A DNA stretch of 64,000 nucleotides from Alphaproteobacteria bacterium (GTDB lineage Bacteria > Pseudomonadota > Alphaproteobacteria > Micropepsales > Micropepsaceae), in contig WGNU01000001.1 in assembly GCA_016124385.1 (NCBI GenBank), forward strand, positions 372,001 through 436,000, in the 5' to 3' direction. The translations under genes and the position numbers were made by a program. Of this stretch, positions 1-9,547 are shown piece by piece. How positions within the stretch are numbered: the stretch's first letter is position 1; each line of letters opens with the position of its first letter. Under the pieces are notes generated by a model. That model was given only the letters and a program-made list of their open reading frames with translations, was not told the DNA's origin and searched no databases.

Positions 1-358
1 TGAGCACCAGATAGACGATCCACACATCGCTCACGGGCGAGAACGTGAAGAGCGCGAGCAGCCCGGCGGTTGCCGCCTGCGCGGCGAAGGTCGCCGCCAG
101 CAGCTTGCCGCGATGGACGCGGTCCGCGATGTCGCCGGCGGGCAGCGTGAGGAGGAACATCGGCCCGAATTGCGCCAGGCCCACGAGACCCAGCGACAAG
201 GGATCGCCCGTCAGCTCATAGACCTGCCAGCCGACGGCGACCGATTGGATCTGCATCGCGAGCGTCGAAAGAAATCGGATCGCGAGGAAGAGGAGGAGAG
301 GAAACGGCGGAATGGGCGGGACTTCGCTTGAGTGTCGTGCTCCGCGAAGGCGGAGCAT
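1..358 (-). CDS. MFS transporter, N-terminal part (runs off window start)
   Basis: The minus-strand frame begins MLRLRGARHSSEV and continues through hydrophobic segments typical of a major facilitator protein: FPLLLFLAIRFLSTLAMQIQ, then VGWQVYELTGDPLSLGLVGL and a cytoplasmic loop with DIADRVHRGK, the usual basic MFS loop after helix 2. It resembles the enterobactin-exporter-like MFS_3 group. About 119 codons are visible; the C-terminus lies outside the window. There is no convincing ribosome site. The ATG at 358 (or the in-frame ATG at 367) lies inside the palindromic repeat at 333-420, and the next in-frame Met is well inside helix 1, so the element appears to supply the start. Substrate unknown. 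Confidence 0.75.
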   Translation of the reverse strand, partial: MLRLRGARHSSEVPPIPPFPLLLFLAIRFLSTLAMQIQSVAVGWQVYELTGDPLSLGLVGLAQFGPMFLLTLPAGDIADRVHRGKLLAATFAAQAATAGLLALFTFSPVSDVWIVYLVL

Positions 359-420
359 CCACGGCATATACTATGGTCGTCGAAAAAGACGTGGATGGTC
401 CGCCTGCGCGGACCATGACA
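333..420. repeat. 88-bp composite palindromic element (two hairpin arms)
   Basis: The two ends are imperfect inverted copies of each other, each about 32 bp and starting TGTC(G/A)TG. Each arm folds into its own hairpin: TGCTCCGC-GAAG-GCGGAGCA at 338-357 and ATGGTCCGC-CTGC-GCGGACCAT at 395-416. TCCACG (358-363) also pairs with CGTGGA (390-395), giving a cloverleaf-like fold. The arms differ by a C/G exchange that is compensated on the other side of each stem. This resembles REP/RIME-type intergenic elements of alphaproteobacteria. It sits between cysK and the MFS gene. The 395-416 hairpin followed on the minus strand by a short T-run could also end cysK transcription. Confidence 0.75.
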
Positions 421-454
421 CGGGAGAGGAAGGTATCAGGACGCGACGGGCGCC

Positions 455-1438
455 CTAAAGCCCTTCGAACAGCGCCGTCGAGAGATAGCGCTCCGCGAAG
501 GAGGGGATGATGACGACGATGGTCTTGCCAGCCATCTCCTTGCGCGCGCCGACTTCGAGCGCCGCCGCGAGCGCCGCGCCGCTGGAGATGCCCACGGGAA
601 TGCCTTCCTCGCGCGCCAGGCGCCGCGCGAACTGGAACGCCGTCTCGTTCGAGATGGTGATGACTTCGTCGAAAACCTTCGTGTTGAGGATTCCCGGCAC
701 GAAACCCGCGCCGATACCCTGGATCTTGTGCGGTCCCGGCTGCTTGCCCGAGAGGATCGCGGAATCCTCCGGCTCTACCGCGACGATCCGCACCGAAGGC
801 TTGCGCGCCTTCAGCACCTCGCCGACGCCCGTGATCGTGCCGCCGGTGCCGATGCCGGAGATGACGGCATCCACCTTGCCGCCGGTGTCGTTCCAGATTT
901 CCTCCGCCGTCGTGTGGCGGTGGACTTCCGGATTCGCCGGGTTCTCGAATTGCTGCGGCATCACCGCGTTGGGAATTTCGGTGAGAAGTTCGTTGGCCCG
1001 CGCGACCGCGCCGCGCATGCCTTTCGCGGCTTCCGTGAGGTCCAGTTCGGCGCCCATGATCGCCAGCATCTTGCGCCGTTCGAGCGACATCGATTCCGGC
1101 ATCACGAGGATCAATCGATAGCCCTTCGCCGCCGCCACAAACGCGAGCGCGATGCCTGTGTTGCCCGATGTCGGCTCGACGATCACCGACTTGCCGGGGA
1201 TCAGTTTGCCCTGCCGCTCCAGCGACTCGATCATCGCAACGCCGATGCGGTCCTTCACGCTGGAGATCGGATTGAAGAATTCGAGCTTGAGCAGAATGTC
1301 GGCCTTCACGCCCGCCGATTCCGGAATCCGCTTGATGCGGACGAGGGGCGTGTCGCCGATGGTCTGCGTGATGGAATCGAAAATGCGTCCCCGGCCGGGC
1401 TTGTGGTCGGCGGCGACGGTCCTGGCTGGCTCGCTCAT
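455..1438 (-). CDS. cysK: Cysteine synthase A (O-acetylserine sulfhydrylase)
   Basis: PLP-dependent beta-replacement enzyme making L-cysteine from O-acetylserine and sulfide in the cytoplasm. The 327-residue length is normal. Visible family marks are SSVKDR with the Schiff-base lysine near residue 62, the substrate loop TSGNTG at about 90-95, and the phosphate-binding GTGGT at about 197-201. A clear AGGAG lies upstream of the ATG. The gene directly follows an Rrf2-family regulator on the same strand, an arrangement seen where Rrf2 proteins control cysteine metabolism. A palindrome at 1485-1500 in the gap could be the operator. Confidence 0.96.
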   Translation of the reverse strand: MSEPARTVAADHKPGRGRIFDSITQTIGDTPLVRIKRIPESAGVKADILLKLEFFNPISSVKDRIGVAMIESLERQGKLIPGKSVIVEPTSGNTGIALAFVAAAKGYRLILVMPESMSLERRKMLAIMGAELDLTEAAKGMRGAVARANELLTEIPNAVMPQQFENPANPEVHRHTTAEEIWNDTGGKVDAVISGIGTGGTITGVGEVLKARKPSVRIVAVEPEDSAILSGKQPGPHKIQGIGAGFVPGILNTKVFDEVITISNETAFQFARRLAREEGIPVGISSGAALAAALEVGARKEMAGKTIVVIIPSFAERYLSTALFEGL

Positions 1439-1484
1439 AAAGGGGTCTCCTGGTTGGCGGGCGCCTCCGGCCCGCAGATGTTTT

Positions 1485-1500
1485 GGCGTAGTTTAACGCC
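1485..1500. promoter_or_regulatory. Inverted repeat between the Rrf2 gene and cysK, possible operator
   Basis: GGCGT-AGTTTA-ACGCC is a perfect 5-bp inverted repeat with an AT-rich centre, 47 bp upstream of the cysK start and just after the Rrf2 stop. Its position suits an operator for the neighbouring regulator. That is inference from position only. Confidence 0.35.
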
Positions 1501-1534
1501 GATCCCGCCGGCTGCCGAGCGGCGGCCGTCACAC

Positions 1535-1984
1535 CTAGATCGTGAAGTCGACGCCCGGTGTTGGTTCGGTCAGGCCCTCGCGCTCGACCGCGTGGCACAG
1601 ATCCTCGATCGTCACATCGTCGAGCGCGTGCATCAGCTGCGTGTGGAACTTTTCGACCAGCGGCTTGACGATCCGGTCGCCGATGGCCGAGGAGCCGCTG
1701 ATCTGCGGCTCGGCGTTCGCTTCCAGAAGCGAGACGACGCGCACGACATCGCCCACGGTGATCCGCCGCCGCTCCTTGGCGAGGCGATATCCGCCGCGCG
1801 GCCCGCGCACGCCTTTCAGGATGCCGGCGTGCACAAGGTTCTGCATCACCTGTTCGAGATAGCGCTGCGGAATGCCCTGGCGCTGCGTGATCTCTTTGGA
1901 TTGCACGGGGTCCGGCCGCGCGTTGATCGCGATGTCGACGACGGCTTCGAGCGCGAGCATGGTCTTGCGGGAAAGGCGCAGCAT
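1535..1984 (-). CDS. Rrf2-family transcriptional regulator lacking cluster cysteines
   Basis: A 149-residue Rrf2 protein. The winged helix-turn-helix occupies roughly residues 1-75, with the wing sequence RGPRGGYRLAK at about 60-70. IscR-type members carry three cysteines near residues 92-106; here that stretch reads EPQISGSSAIGDR and has none. The only cysteine is near residue 130. It is therefore unlikely to bind an IscR-type Fe-S cluster and is more like the CymR/cysteine-metabolism branch, which fits cysK lying immediately downstream. Its ATG overlaps the dut stop codon by one base, so coaBC, dut and this gene are probably co-transcribed. Confidence 0.85.
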   Translation of the reverse strand: MLRLSRKTMLALEAVVDIAINARPDPVQSKEITQRQGIPQRYLEQVMQNLVHAGILKGVRGPRGGYRLAKERRRITVGDVVRVVSLLEANAEPQISGSSAIGDRIVKPLVEKFHTQLMHALDDVTIEDLCHAVEREGLTEPTPGVDFTI

Positions 1985-2433
1985 CAGGCATCCCTCACGC
2001 CGGTCGAGCCGAAGCCGCCGGCGCCGCGTGTCGTTTCTGGAAGGCGCGCAACCTCGTTGAGCGCGGCGCGCGTGACGGGCGCGATCACCATTTGCGCGAT
2101 GCGGTCGCCGCGCGCGATCGGCACGGCTGCATCGCCGAGATTGACGAGCAGCACTTGGACCTCGCCGCGATAATCGCTGTCGATCGTGCCGGGCGCGTTG
2201 ACGAGCGTGACGCCATGGCGAAGCGCAAGGCCGGAGCGCGGACGCACCTGCGCCTCGAAGCCGTCGGGCACAGCGATCGTGAGGCCCGTCGGAATGAGCG
2301 CCCGCTTGCCCGGTTGCAGCGTGAGCGGCTCGCTCAACGCTGCGCGCAGATCCAGCCCCGCCGCGCCCGCCGTCTCATAGGACGGCAGCGGCAGATCGGC
2401 CCCGTGGGGCAGGCGCACGACGTCGATCCTCAT
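1984..2433 (-). CDS. dut: dUTP diphosphatase
   Basis: Trimeric dUTPase hydrolysing dUTP to dUMP and pyrophosphate, keeping uracil out of DNA and feeding thymidylate synthesis. All five family motifs are visible in order: [40 protein letters not shown] and the C-terminal [10 protein letters not shown] arm that closes the active site. The ATG at 2433 is chosen because it gives the usual N-terminus (MRIDVVRLP) and overlaps the coaBC stop as ATGA; an upstream extension in frame is Arg/Pro-rich and not family-like. 149 residues. The coaBC-dut order is common in alphaproteobacteria. Confidence 0.95.
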   Translation of the reverse strand: MRIDVVRLPHGADLPLPSYETAGAAGLDLRAALSEPLTLQPGKRALIPTGLTIAVPDGFEAQVRPRSGLALRHGVTLVNAPGTIDSDYRGEVQVLLVNLGDAAVPIARGDRIAQMVIAPVTRAALNEVARLPETTRGAGGFGSTGVRDA

Positions 2434-3641
2434 GCCGGCGCCCCGAAATGGCGTGCGACGCGCGCGGCCAGGCGGCGCGCGACTTCGCCCTTGGAAAGGC
2501 GCGGCCAATCTTCAACGCCGTCGGCCGTCACGAGATGGCAGGTGTTCTCATCGCCGCCCATCACGCCCGTCGCGGGCGACACGTCGTTGGCGATGATCCA
2601 GTCGCAGGCCTTCTTCTGCAGCTTGGCCTGCGCGTGGGCGATGACGTTCTCGGTCTCCGCCGCGAACCCGATGACAAGGCTGGGGCGCTTCGCATGCCGC
2701 GCGAGCGCCGCCAGAATGTCGGGATTTTCCTCCAGCGCAATGAGGGGCTGCCTTCCGTCCCCGCGCTTCTTGATCTTTTGATTCGCCGGCGCGGAAGGCC
2801 GCCAATCGGCGACGGCGGCGGTCATCACGGCGACATCGCTCGGCAGCGCCGCCTCGCAGGCCGACATCATTTCCCGCGCCGTCTCGACCGGCACGACGCG
2901 CACGCCCGGCGGCGTCGCGAGCGCGGTCGGTCCGCTGACGAGCGTCGTCGCCGCACCCAGCTCAGCGAGCGCGCCCGCGATCGCATAGCCCTGCTTGCCC
3001 GAGGAACGGTTCGACAGGAAGCGCACGGGATCAATCGGCTCGAGCGTCGGCCCGGCCGTGACGAGCGCCCGGCGGCCATAAAGCGGCAGTGTGGCCGGAT
3101 CGCGCAGCGCCGCCTCGATCGCCGAGACGATCTCCAGCGGCTCCGCCATCCGCCCGGGGCCGAACTCGCCGCACGCCATGTCGCCGTCATTGGGGCCGAC
3201 CGTCCGCACGCCCATGGCTTTGAGGGTCGCCAGATTGCGCTGCGTCGCCGCGTGCAGCCACATCCGCACGTTCATCGCGGGGGCCAGCAGCACGGGCTTA
3301 TCGGTCGCAAGCAGGGCGGTGGACGCCAGATCGTTCGCGTGCCCGCCCGCCAACTTCGCCATCAAATCGGCGGTCGCCGGCGCGACGACCAGGAGATCGG
3401 CCGCGCGTGACAGCTCGATATGGCCCATCTCGGCTTCGTCGGTGAGGCTGAAGAGATCCTGGTAGACTTTATCCCCGGTCAAACTGCCGACCGACAGCGG
3501 CGTTACGAACTGGGCGCCCGCTCCCGTCAGAATCGCACGCACAAGATATCCCCGCTCCCGGAGGCGCCGGATAAGCTCCAGGCTCTTGTAGGCGGCAATG
3601 CCGCCGCCGATGACGAGGAGAATGCGCTGCGCGGTTGCCAT
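2430..3641 (-). CDS. coaBC: Bifunctional phosphopantothenoylcysteine decarboxylase / phosphopantothenate-cysteine ligase
   Basis: Second and third steps of coenzyme A synthesis from pantothenate. The N-terminal half (about 1-180) is the FMN-dependent CoaC decarboxylase, with the active-site [10 protein letters not shown], the PAMNVRMW motif and the flap cysteine in [11 protein letters not shown]. The C-terminal half (about 185-403) is the CTP-dependent CoaB ligase, with the nucleotide region [20 protein letters not shown] and the IIANDVS motif. 403 residues, full length. It overlaps dut by 4 bp (ATGA), implying translational coupling. Confidence 0.96.
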   Translation of the reverse strand: MATAQRILLVIGGGIAAYKSLELIRRLRERGYLVRAILTGAGAQFVTPLSVGSLTGDKVYQDLFSLTDEAEMGHIELSRAADLLVVAPATADLMAKLAGGHANDLASTALLATDKPVLLAPAMNVRMWLHAATQRNLATLKAMGVRTVGPNDGDMACGEFGPGRMAEPLEIVSAIEAALRDPATLPLYGRRALVTAGPTLEPIDPVRFLSNRSSGKQGYAIAGALAELGAATTLVSGPTALATPPGVRVVPVETAREMMSACEAALPSDVAVMTAAVADWRPSAPANQKIKKRGDGRQPLIALEENPDILAALARHAKRPSLVIGFAAETENVIAHAQAKLQKKACDWIIANDVSPATGVMGGDENTCHLVTADGVEDWPRLSKGEVARRLAARVARHFGAPA

Positions 3642-3809
3642 CGATGCGTCCGTCAGGAAAGGGACGCCATAATTTACGGATCAATGGTGTGTATCAAGTC
3701 AAAGCGACAGATGACACCGCACAATTCTGCGATCAACCGGCGAGCATGGTCAATAACCGCTCAATTTCCTCAGGATTGCCGGCTTTCGGGAACTACCCCG
3801 CGCACATGG

Positions 3810-3841
3810 AAAAGGCGCGGACCGGCTGGCCCGCGCCCTTT
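3810..3841 (-). terminator. Rho-independent terminator after the EF-hand gene
   Basis: Stem GGCGCGG / CCGCGCC around the loop ACCGGCTGG, with A-rich and T-rich flanks. On the minus strand the stem is followed by CCTTTTCC. It lies 17 bp past the EF-hand stop codon. Confidence 0.6.
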
Positions 3842-3857
3842 GAACGCTCGGAAAAGG

Positions 3858-4370
3858 TTAGGGCGCCGGGGTCGGTGCCGGTCCTTCGTGGCCGCAATCG
3901 TGCCCGTGGCCGTGCTTGGGGCGGCGTCCTTCGTGGCGCGGGTGATCCTTCACCCAGGCGTCCAGCTCGGCGCGGGTGACCACCTTGTCGCCGTCCGCAT
4001 CGGCCCGCATCAGACCGCGCCGCTGCTCCGGCCGCTCGTCTTCGCTGAGGACGCCATCGCTGTTCGCGTCGAGATGCGCGAACATCCGGTCGCGCCGCTC
4101 GCTCATGCGCTGATCCATCATCGCGTCGAACTCTTCGCGGCTGATTGTGCCGTTGCCATCCGAATCCGCCGTCTTGAAGCGGTCCTCGCGGGCTGCCGCG
4201 ATTTCGGCCTCGGTCACCGTGCCGTCCTTGTCGACGTCGGCGCGGTCGAACATCGCTTCAATGCCGTGGCCCATCCGGCCGGCTGGCGGGGCGTCTTCGG
4301 CGAGAAGTGGGGCGGCCGCCGCGCCGATCGCCAGAACGCCCGCAACGGCGAGCAGACTTGTCTTCATCAT
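3858..4370 (-). CDS. Secreted EF-hand calcium-binding protein
   Basis: 170 residues. A signal peptide ([25 protein letters not shown]) implies export to the periplasm. Four EF-hand loops follow: [36 protein letters not shown] and [12 protein letters not shown], each with acidic ligands at 1, 3, 5 and the final Glu at 12. The tail is His/Gly/Pro-rich ([15 protein letters not shown]) and could bind transition metals. The hands come as two pairs, as in calerythrin/calmodulin-like proteins. A terminator follows, and the gene appears monocistronic. A calcium-buffer or sensor role is inferred; no partner is visible. Confidence 0.85.
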   Translation of the reverse strand: MMKTSLLAVAGVLAIGAAAAPLLAEDAPPAGRMGHGIEAMFDRADVDKDGTVTEAEIAAAREDRFKTADSDGNGTISREEFDAMMDQRMSERRDRMFAHLDANSDGVLSEDERPEQRRGLMRADADGDKVVTRAELDAWVKDHPRHEGRRPKHGHGHDCGHEGPAPTPAP

Positions 4371-4469
4371 TCTTGTGTCACTCCAATCGAGGTACTGAGC
4401 CCCGCCTGGAATGTTGAACGCGCGGGCTCCCGCGATCCGTCGCCATGGCTCCGGTGCGGAAATGGGACG

Positions 4470-6053
4470 CTAAAGCTGCGTCGCCGTCAGGACCGCGAGC
4501 GCCAGGGCTCCGATCCAGAGCGCCGCCCGCGTCAGCGTCTGGCCGCGCGCCTCCGCGCGGGCAAGGGACGTGATCGTTTCGGGGTGGAGCCGCAGCCCCC
4601 CCTCGGCGGTGATGGCCGCGACAGTCTCCAGATTGCGCGCGACGTCGGGCAGATGGCCGATCACGCGGCCGATCGCGCTCACGCCGTCGGCGGCTTCGCG
4701 GAGGCGCGCTTCCGGCCCCATTTCCTCGCGCATCCACGCCTCGACGACGGGCCGCGAGGTCTCCCAGATATTGAGCGAGGGATCGAGTTCGCGCGCGACG
4801 CCCTCCACGACGACCATCGTCTTTTGCAGGAACACGAGCTGCGGCTGCGCCGGCATGTCGAAGAGTCGCGTTACCTCGAAGAGCTGCGCGAGCAGGCGCG
4901 CCATCGAAATCTGATCGGACGTCCGCCCGAACACCGGCTCGCCGATGGAGCGCAGCGCGAGCGCGAAATCTTCCACCGTGTGCGTGCGCGGCACGAACCC
5001 GACATCGAAATGGGCGATCGCGACGCGCGCGTAGTCGCGCGTAAGGAAGCCGTAGAGCGTTTCCGCCATGAAGCGGCGCATCTCCGCCGAGAGGCGCCCC
5101 ATGATGCCGAAATCGACGACGGCGAGGCGCCCTTTTTCATCGACGAAGAGATTTCCCGGGTGCAGATCCGCGTGGAAGAAACCGTGCCGCAAGGCTTGGG
5201 TGAGAAAGCTCTGGACGATCTGCCGCGCAATGCGCTTGGGGTCGTGCCCCGCTGCGACCAATCCCTCGGCCGTTCGCAGCCGATGCCCCACGATCCACTC
5301 GGTCGTCAGCACGCCTTGGCTGGTGCGTTCCCAGATGACGGCCGGCACGCGGAACTGCGGATCGTCCTGCATGCGCTCGGCGAGTTCGGATGCGGCGGCG
5401 CCTTCGAGCCGCAGATCGAGTTCGATCGCGACCGACCGTTTCAGTGTCTCGATCACCTCGCGCGGCCGCAGGCGCTTGCCCTCGGCGCCGCCGAACCGCT
5501 CGACGATCGCCGCGCCCGCGGCGAAGGCGGCAAGGTCATCGCGAAAGCGCTCGGCGATCCCGGGCCGCAGGATCTTCACCGCGACGTCGATCATCTGTGT
5601 CTCGCCGCCCTCGGTCGGTACGGCGAGGCGCGCGCGATGCACTTGCGCGATCGAGGCCGCCGCGATCGGCCGGTCGAAAGTTTCAAAGAGCGAGGGAACC
5701 GGCGCGCCGAACGCCGCGCTGACCGCGGCCTCCGCCGCGCGTTGCGGGAAGGGCGGCATGCGATCCTGCAGGCGCGTCAGATCGTTCGCGATCTCCGGCC
5801 CCAGGATATCAGCGCGCGTCGCGAGGAACTGCCCGAACTTGATCGCAGAGGGGCCCATCGACTCGCAGGCGAGCGCAAGCCGTTGACCGTATCGAAGGCC
5901 CTTGAGGCCGCGCTGCCGGAACGGCCGAAAGACAGCCTGAACAATGCCAAGCCCCGGCGGCAACGTGATGTCTGCATTTGGCGGCACGAGCGCATCATGC
6001 CGGGCGAGCGTGACGCCCATTCGCATCAATCGCAGGAGAGCGCGCAGCGCCAT
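4470..6053 (-). CDS. ubiB: UbiB atypical kinase/ATPase for ubiquinone synthesis
   Basis: 527-residue member of the UbiB/ABC1/ADCK family, which uses ATP to support ubiquinone biosynthesis at the inner membrane. Visible hallmarks are the family-specific KFGQ motif (about 72-75) followed by LATRADILG, the Ala-rich loop replacement [11 protein letters not shown], the catalytic [10 protein letters not shown] and the metal-binding VVDFG. The C-terminus ends in one clear membrane helix ([17 protein letters not shown]); many family members have two. It lies 12 bp downstream of ubiE on the same strand, so the two form a ubiquinone operon. Confidence 0.95.
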   Translation of the reverse strand: MALRALLRLMRMGVTLARHDALVPPNADITLPPGLGIVQAVFRPFRQRGLKGLRYGQRLALACESMGPSAIKFGQFLATRADILGPEIANDLTRLQDRMPPFPQRAAEAAVSAAFGAPVPSLFETFDRPIAAASIAQVHRARLAVPTEGGETQMIDVAVKILRPGIAERFRDDLAAFAAGAAIVERFGGAEGKRLRPREVIETLKRSVAIELDLRLEGAAASELAERMQDDPQFRVPAVIWERTSQGVLTTEWIVGHRLRTAEGLVAAGHDPKRIARQIVQSFLTQALRHGFFHADLHPGNLFVDEKGRLAVVDFGIMGRLSAEMRRFMAETLYGFLTRDYARVAIAHFDVGFVPRTHTVEDFALALRSIGEPVFGRTSDQISMARLLAQLFEVTRLFDMPAQPQLVFLQKTMVVVEGVARELDPSLNIWETSRPVVEAWMREEMGPEARLREAADGVSAIGRVIGHLPDVARNLETVAAITAEGGLRLHPETITSLARAEARGQTLTRAALWIGALALAVLTATQL

Positions 6054-6065
6054 CGTTCGGGGCTC

Positions 6066-6836
6066 TCAGATTTTCCAGGCGGAATGCATCGCCGCGATCC
6101 CGCCGGTGAGGTTGCGCACACGCACTTGTCCGAACCCCGCCTCACCGATCAGCGTCGCAAACGTTTCCTGGTCGGGAAACCGTCGGATGCTTTCAACGAG
6201 ATAGCGATAGGCCTCGCCGTCGCCGCCGATGCGCGCGCCCAAGGCTGGGATCGCGTGAAACGACCAGGCATCGTAGAGCGAATCCAGCACCGGCACGTCG
6301 CAGCGCGAGAACTCGAGGCAAAGGAAGCGCCCGCCCGGCTTCAGAACGCGGTAAGCCTCGCTCAGTGCCGCAGCCAGATGGGTGACGTTCCGGATCCCGA
6401 AGGCGATCGTATAGGCGTCGGCGAAACCATCGGGCAGCGCCAGTCGCTCCGCATTGCCGCACGTCCAGGTGATGGGATGCGTCAGGGCGGCCTCGCTCTC
6501 GCGCGATCGTCCGACCTGCAGCATTTCCGCGTTGATGTCGACGACGTGGATCGCGGCCGCCCCGCGACGCATCACGCGGTCGCGGATACGAAAGGCGATG
6601 TCGCCTGTGCCGCCCGCGACATCGACATAGGTGAGCCCGGGCCTCGGTGCGAGCCAGTCGACGAATGCGTCTTTCCAAAGACGATGCACGCCCAGGCTCA
6701 TGACATCGTTCATGAGATCGTAGCGCCGCGCGACCGAGGAAAAGATGCCGCCAACCAGCCGCTGCTTCTCGCCCGCCGGCACATCGCGGAATCCAAACGG
6801 GGCGGTTTCATCGCTTGCGGGGGGCGGCTCGCTCAT
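6066..6836 (-). CDS. ubiE: Demethylmenaquinone / 2-methoxy-6-polyprenyl-benzoquinol C-methyltransferase
   Basis: 256-residue class I SAM methyltransferase that C-methylates the ubiquinone (and menaquinone) precursor ring. The SAM site [15 protein letters not shown] and the family signatures [17 protein letters not shown] and FGIRNVTH are present, as is the C-terminal ending AMHSAWKI. It is the first gene of the ubiE-ubiB unit and is divergent from mutM across a 72-bp gap that must hold both promoters. This is the strand switch that begins the plus-strand dnaA-side block. Confidence 0.96.
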   Translation of the reverse strand: MSEPPPASDETAPFGFRDVPAGEKQRLVGGIFSSVARRYDLMNDVMSLGVHRLWKDAFVDWLAPRPGLTYVDVAGGTGDIAFRIRDRVMRRGAAAIHVVDINAEMLQVGRSRESEAALTHPITWTCGNAERLALPDGFADAYTIAFGIRNVTHLAAALSEAYRVLKPGGRFLCLEFSRCDVPVLDSLYDAWSFHAIPALGARIGGDGEAYRYLVESIRRFPDQETFATLIGEAGFGQVRVRNLTGGIAAMHSAWKI

Positions 6837-6908
6837 GGCGGCGCGAGCATAGCCCCCGACACCGCGAAGGGCTACGGTCCCGGCCTGGGATATCGGGTCG
6901 CGTCAACC

Positions 6909-7781
6909 ATGCCGGAATTGCCGGAAGTCGAAACGGTTCGCCGCGGGCTCATGCCTGCGCTCGAAGGGGCGACATTTGCCCGCGTGATCGCGCGCCGGCC
7001 CGATCTGCGCTGGCCGTTGCCGGAGGGATTTGTGCAACATTTGACGGGCGCAAAGGTCCTCAAACTCACGCGCCGCGGAAAATTTATCCTCGCCCATTTG
7101 GACCGTGAGAAGGTGCTCCTCATGCATCTGGGCATGTCGGGCCGCATGACGGTCACGGGACCGAATGGGAGGGCGAAGACGCCGGGCGAATTTTATCATG
7201 AGGTCGCATCAAAGCCGGACGGGCCGCACGATCACATCGTCTTCGAAACGGATGGTGGCGCGCGCATCGTCTTCACCGATCATCGCCGCTTCGGAATGAT
7301 GGATCTGATCGACGCGTGTGCGGTCGGCGAGCACCGCCTATTGCGCGATCTGGGGCCCGAGCCGCTCGAGCCATCGTATGGACCAGAGGCGTTGCACGCC
7401 GCTCTTGCGGGCCGCAGAACGCCCATCAAAGCTGCTCTCCTCGATCAGAAGACGGTCGCGGGCCTCGGGAACATTTATGTGTGCGAGAGCCTTTTCCGGG
7501 CGGGGATCTCGCCGCGCCGCCTGGCGGCCTCTGTCGGCTACGAGCGGGTCAAGCGCCTGCATGGCGCCATCCAGGCCGTACTGCTCGAGGCGATCGAAGC
7601 CGGCGGATCAACGTTGCGCGACTACGCCCACGCCGATGGTGAACTCGGCTATTTCCAGCATCGGTTCGCCGTCTACGACCGCCTGGGCGAGCCGTGTCGG
7701 CGCAAAGGCTGCTCAGGAACGGTTGCGCGCCTCGTGCAATCCGCACGCTCGACGTTCTATTGCGGCAGATGCCAGCGCTGA
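6909..7781 (+). CDS. mutM: Formamidopyrimidine-DNA glycosylase (Fpg/MutM)
   Basis: Bifunctional glycosylase/AP lyase that removes 8-oxoguanine and formamidopyrimidines. The start is fixed by the catalytic N-terminus [14 protein letters not shown]: Pro2 is the nucleophile and Glu3 the acid. The hairpin lysine is in [10 protein letters not shown]. The C-terminal zinc finger reads PCRRKGC...FYCGRC, with a C-X4-C first pair rather than the C-X2-C of E. coli. 290 residues. The frame stays open far upstream, but that part is antisense to coaBC through ubiE and carries no matching protein signal. Confidence 0.97.
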   Translation: MPELPEVETVRRGLMPALEGATFARVIARRPDLRWPLPEGFVQHLTGAKVLKLTRRGKFILAHLDREKVLLMHLGMSGRMTVTGPNGRAKTPGEFYHEVASKPDGPHDHIVFETDGGARIVFTDHRRFGMMDLIDACAVGEHRLLRDLGPEPLEPSYGPEALHAALAGRRTPIKAALLDQKTVAGLGNIYVCESLFRAGISPRRLAASVGYERVKRLHGAIQAVLLEAIEAGGSTLRDYAHADGELGYFQHRFAVYDRLGEPCRRKGCSGTVARLVQSARSTFYCGRCQR

Positions 7782-7885
7782 TTGTGGATGGTGATAGATG
7801 TCAAGACTAGTAGGGAGCCGCCAACAAGCTTATTGCAGCACCCTTCGGCGGTCCGAGCCTTCGCGCCAATTCCGGGGAGCGTGAG

Positions 7886-8659
7886 ATGGAATATCAGACG
7901 ATCAAGGTCGAGACGCGCGGCGGCGTCGGCGTGGTCACGTTGGACCGGCCCTCGGCGCTGAATGCTCTCAACGGCCAATTGCTAACTGAACTCTGCAACG
8001 CGCTCGACGTCTTCGAGGCGGACGATGCGGTCTCCTGTCTCGTCATCACCGGCTCGCAGAAGGCGTTCGCGGCCGGCGCGGATATCAAGGAGATGGCGCC
8101 GAAGAGCTACATCGACGTCTATCATGACGACCTCTTCGCGCGCTGGGAGCGCCTCACGCGCTTTCGCAAGCCCGTGATCGCCGCAGTCGCCGGCTATGCG
8201 CTAGGCGGCGGCTGCGAGCTCGCCATGATGGCCGATTTCATCGTCGCGGCGGACAACGCCAAGTTCGGCCAGCCGGAAATCACCCTCGGCGTGATGCCGG
8301 GTATGGGCGGCTCGCAGCGCCTCGCGCGCGCGGTTGGCAAGGCCAAGGCCATGGATATGTGCCTGACGGGCCGCATGATGGACGCTGCGGAAGCCGAGCG
8401 TGCGGGCCTCGTTAGCCGGGTTGTCCCCGTCGACGAGCTCATGAACGAGGCGATGAAGGCCGCCGATGCGATCGCTCAGCTCTCGCTTCCGGTGGTCATG
8501 ATGGCGAAGGAAACCGTGAACCGGGCTTTTGAGACGACCCTCGCCGAGGGTATCCGCTTCGAGCGCCGGCTGTTTCACGCAATGTTCGCGCTGGAGGATC
8601 AGAAGGAGGGCATGGCTGCCTTCATCGAAAAGCGGGAAGCCCAGTTCAAAAACAAATGA
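7886..8659 (+). CDS. Enoyl-CoA hydratase
   Basis: 257-residue crotonase-fold enzyme hydrating 2-trans-enoyl-CoA in beta-oxidation or related acyl-CoA catabolism. The oxyanion-hole segment [11 protein letters not shown] and the motif [13 protein letters not shown] are present, and both catalytic glutamates can be seen (in GGCELA and [13 protein letters not shown]). GGAGCGTGAG just upstream gives a ribosome site. It sits between mutM and rpsT, the usual alphaproteobacterial order, where it is often annotated echA or fadB1. The substrate cannot be told from sequence. Confidence 0.92.
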   Translation: MEYQTIKVETRGGVGVVTLDRPSALNALNGQLLTELCNALDVFEADDAVSCLVITGSQKAFAAGADIKEMAPKSYIDVYHDDLFARWERLTRFRKPVIAAVAGYALGGGCELAMMADFIVAADNAKFGQPEITLGVMPGMGGSQRLARAVGKAKAMDMCLTGRMMDAAEAERAGLVSRVVPVDELMNEAMKAADAIAQLSLPVVMMAKETVNRAFETTLAEGIRFERRLFHAMFALEDQKEGMAAFIEKREAQFKNK

Positions 8660-8666
8660 CGCCGCG

Positions 8667-8695
8667 TTGACTTTGCGCGCGCGCCGGGTTTAGAA
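8667..8695 (+). promoter_or_regulatory. Putative sigma-70 type promoter of rpsT
   Basis: TTGACT (8667-8672), a 17-bp GC-rich spacer and TTAGAA (8690-8695), placed 42 bp before the rpsT start. The -35 element is strong and the -10 element weak. Confidence 0.45.
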
Positions 8696-8737
8696 CGCCT
8701 CCCCTATTGCCCAATGCCAGGACTAGCTGGAGCCCCG

Positions 8738-9007
8738 ATGGCCAATACCTCTTCCGCCAAGAAAGCCGCCCGCCAGGCGGTTAAGCGCACGCTGATCAAC
8801 AAGACGCGCAGCTCGCGCATCCGATCCGAAGTGCGCAAGGTCGAAGCGGCAGTGAAGGCGGGCGATCACGGGACGGCCCTCGTGGCGCTGCGCGAGGTCG
8901 AGCCGCTCTTGATGCGCGGTGCGGCAAAGGGCGTCATGCATAAGAATGCGGCATCGCGGAAGGTCTCGCGGTTGACGCAGGCAGTGAAGCGGATCGAGCC
9001 GAAATAA
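8738..9007 (+). CDS. rpsT: 30S ribosomal protein S20
   Basis: 89-residue primary 16S rRNA-binding protein of the small subunit. [17 protein letters not shown] is the conserved basic N-terminus, and the remainder ([16 protein letters not shown], then [16 protein letters not shown]) matches the S20 helical bundle. The ATG at 8738 is used; an upstream in-frame ATG adds eight residues not found in the family. It stands alone between echA and a long non-coding gap that precedes the rhodanese and dnaA. Confidence 0.97.
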   Translation: MANTSSAKKAARQAVKRTLINKTRSSRIRSEVRKVEAAVKAGDHGTALVALREVEPLLMRGAAKGVMHKNAASRKVSRLTQAVKRIEPK

Positions 9008-9547
9008 GCGTCTCCGCTAGTCATTGGATCTTCATAAAAGCGACACAGTTTGACTTGGCCTTTGCTTGGAGAGGTTGGGGCAACTTGGCGTACCGAAGGC
9101 GCACCTCGGACGCCGGATCACCTGCGCTGTGCGAGCGTGGCGAAATACCAGGCTTCTCGCGTAAGCTACTGATTTTCATAAGAAAGATCTGCTTTCCGGT
9201 GACGCGAGAACGCGTCGCGCCGAAAACTCGAATGAGATGAAGCGCACTTCGTGCGAAAAACGAATCGATACCCCTTGCATCCTACGCCTCGATCCGTCAA
9301 AGTTAATCCATCAAGACTGACGTCACGTTTTGGCGCAATCCCGCAGTATAGAAGGTGTTTTTCGCAACCCGCGAAGTATTCGATCGCGCGGTCAAGGGCG
9401 GGTCTTGCTGTCTGTCAAGTCGACCTCAAAGAGTCGGCGGAGTTGACGAGCTACAGTCGCGATGGGTGCGTGGAACCGGGCGGTGGGAGAAGGGCGCAAT
9501 AAAGTCCAGTCCCAGCGTTTCTATAAAAATCGGGGTGCGATGACGCG
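9008..9547. other. 540-bp intergenic region between rpsT and the rhodanese gene
   Basis: No credible gene on either strand. It contains two small perfect hairpins: GACGCG-AGAA-CGCGTC at 9201-9216 and CGCAC-TTC-GTGCG at 9243-9255, the latter followed by AAAAA. It is less GC-rich than its surroundings. It is the largest gap near dnaA and so a positional candidate for oriC, but I find no TTATNCACA-type DnaA box on either strand. Confidence 0.5.

Noticed and set aside
216-1991. 591-codon minus-strand open frame
   Set aside because: Out-of-frame reading of cysK and the Rrf2 gene on the same strand; Arg-rich, no recognisable domain.
3420-6908. Very long plus-strand open frame upstream of and continuous with mutM
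   Set aside because: It is antisense to coaBC, the EF-hand gene, ubiB and ubiE, which all have clear families; the extension is Arg-rich with no family signal. Only 6909-7781 is real.
7783-7791. TGTGGATGG, similar to the complement of a DnaA box
   Set aside because: Single 7/9 match with no neighbours or AT-rich unwinding region; expected by chance.
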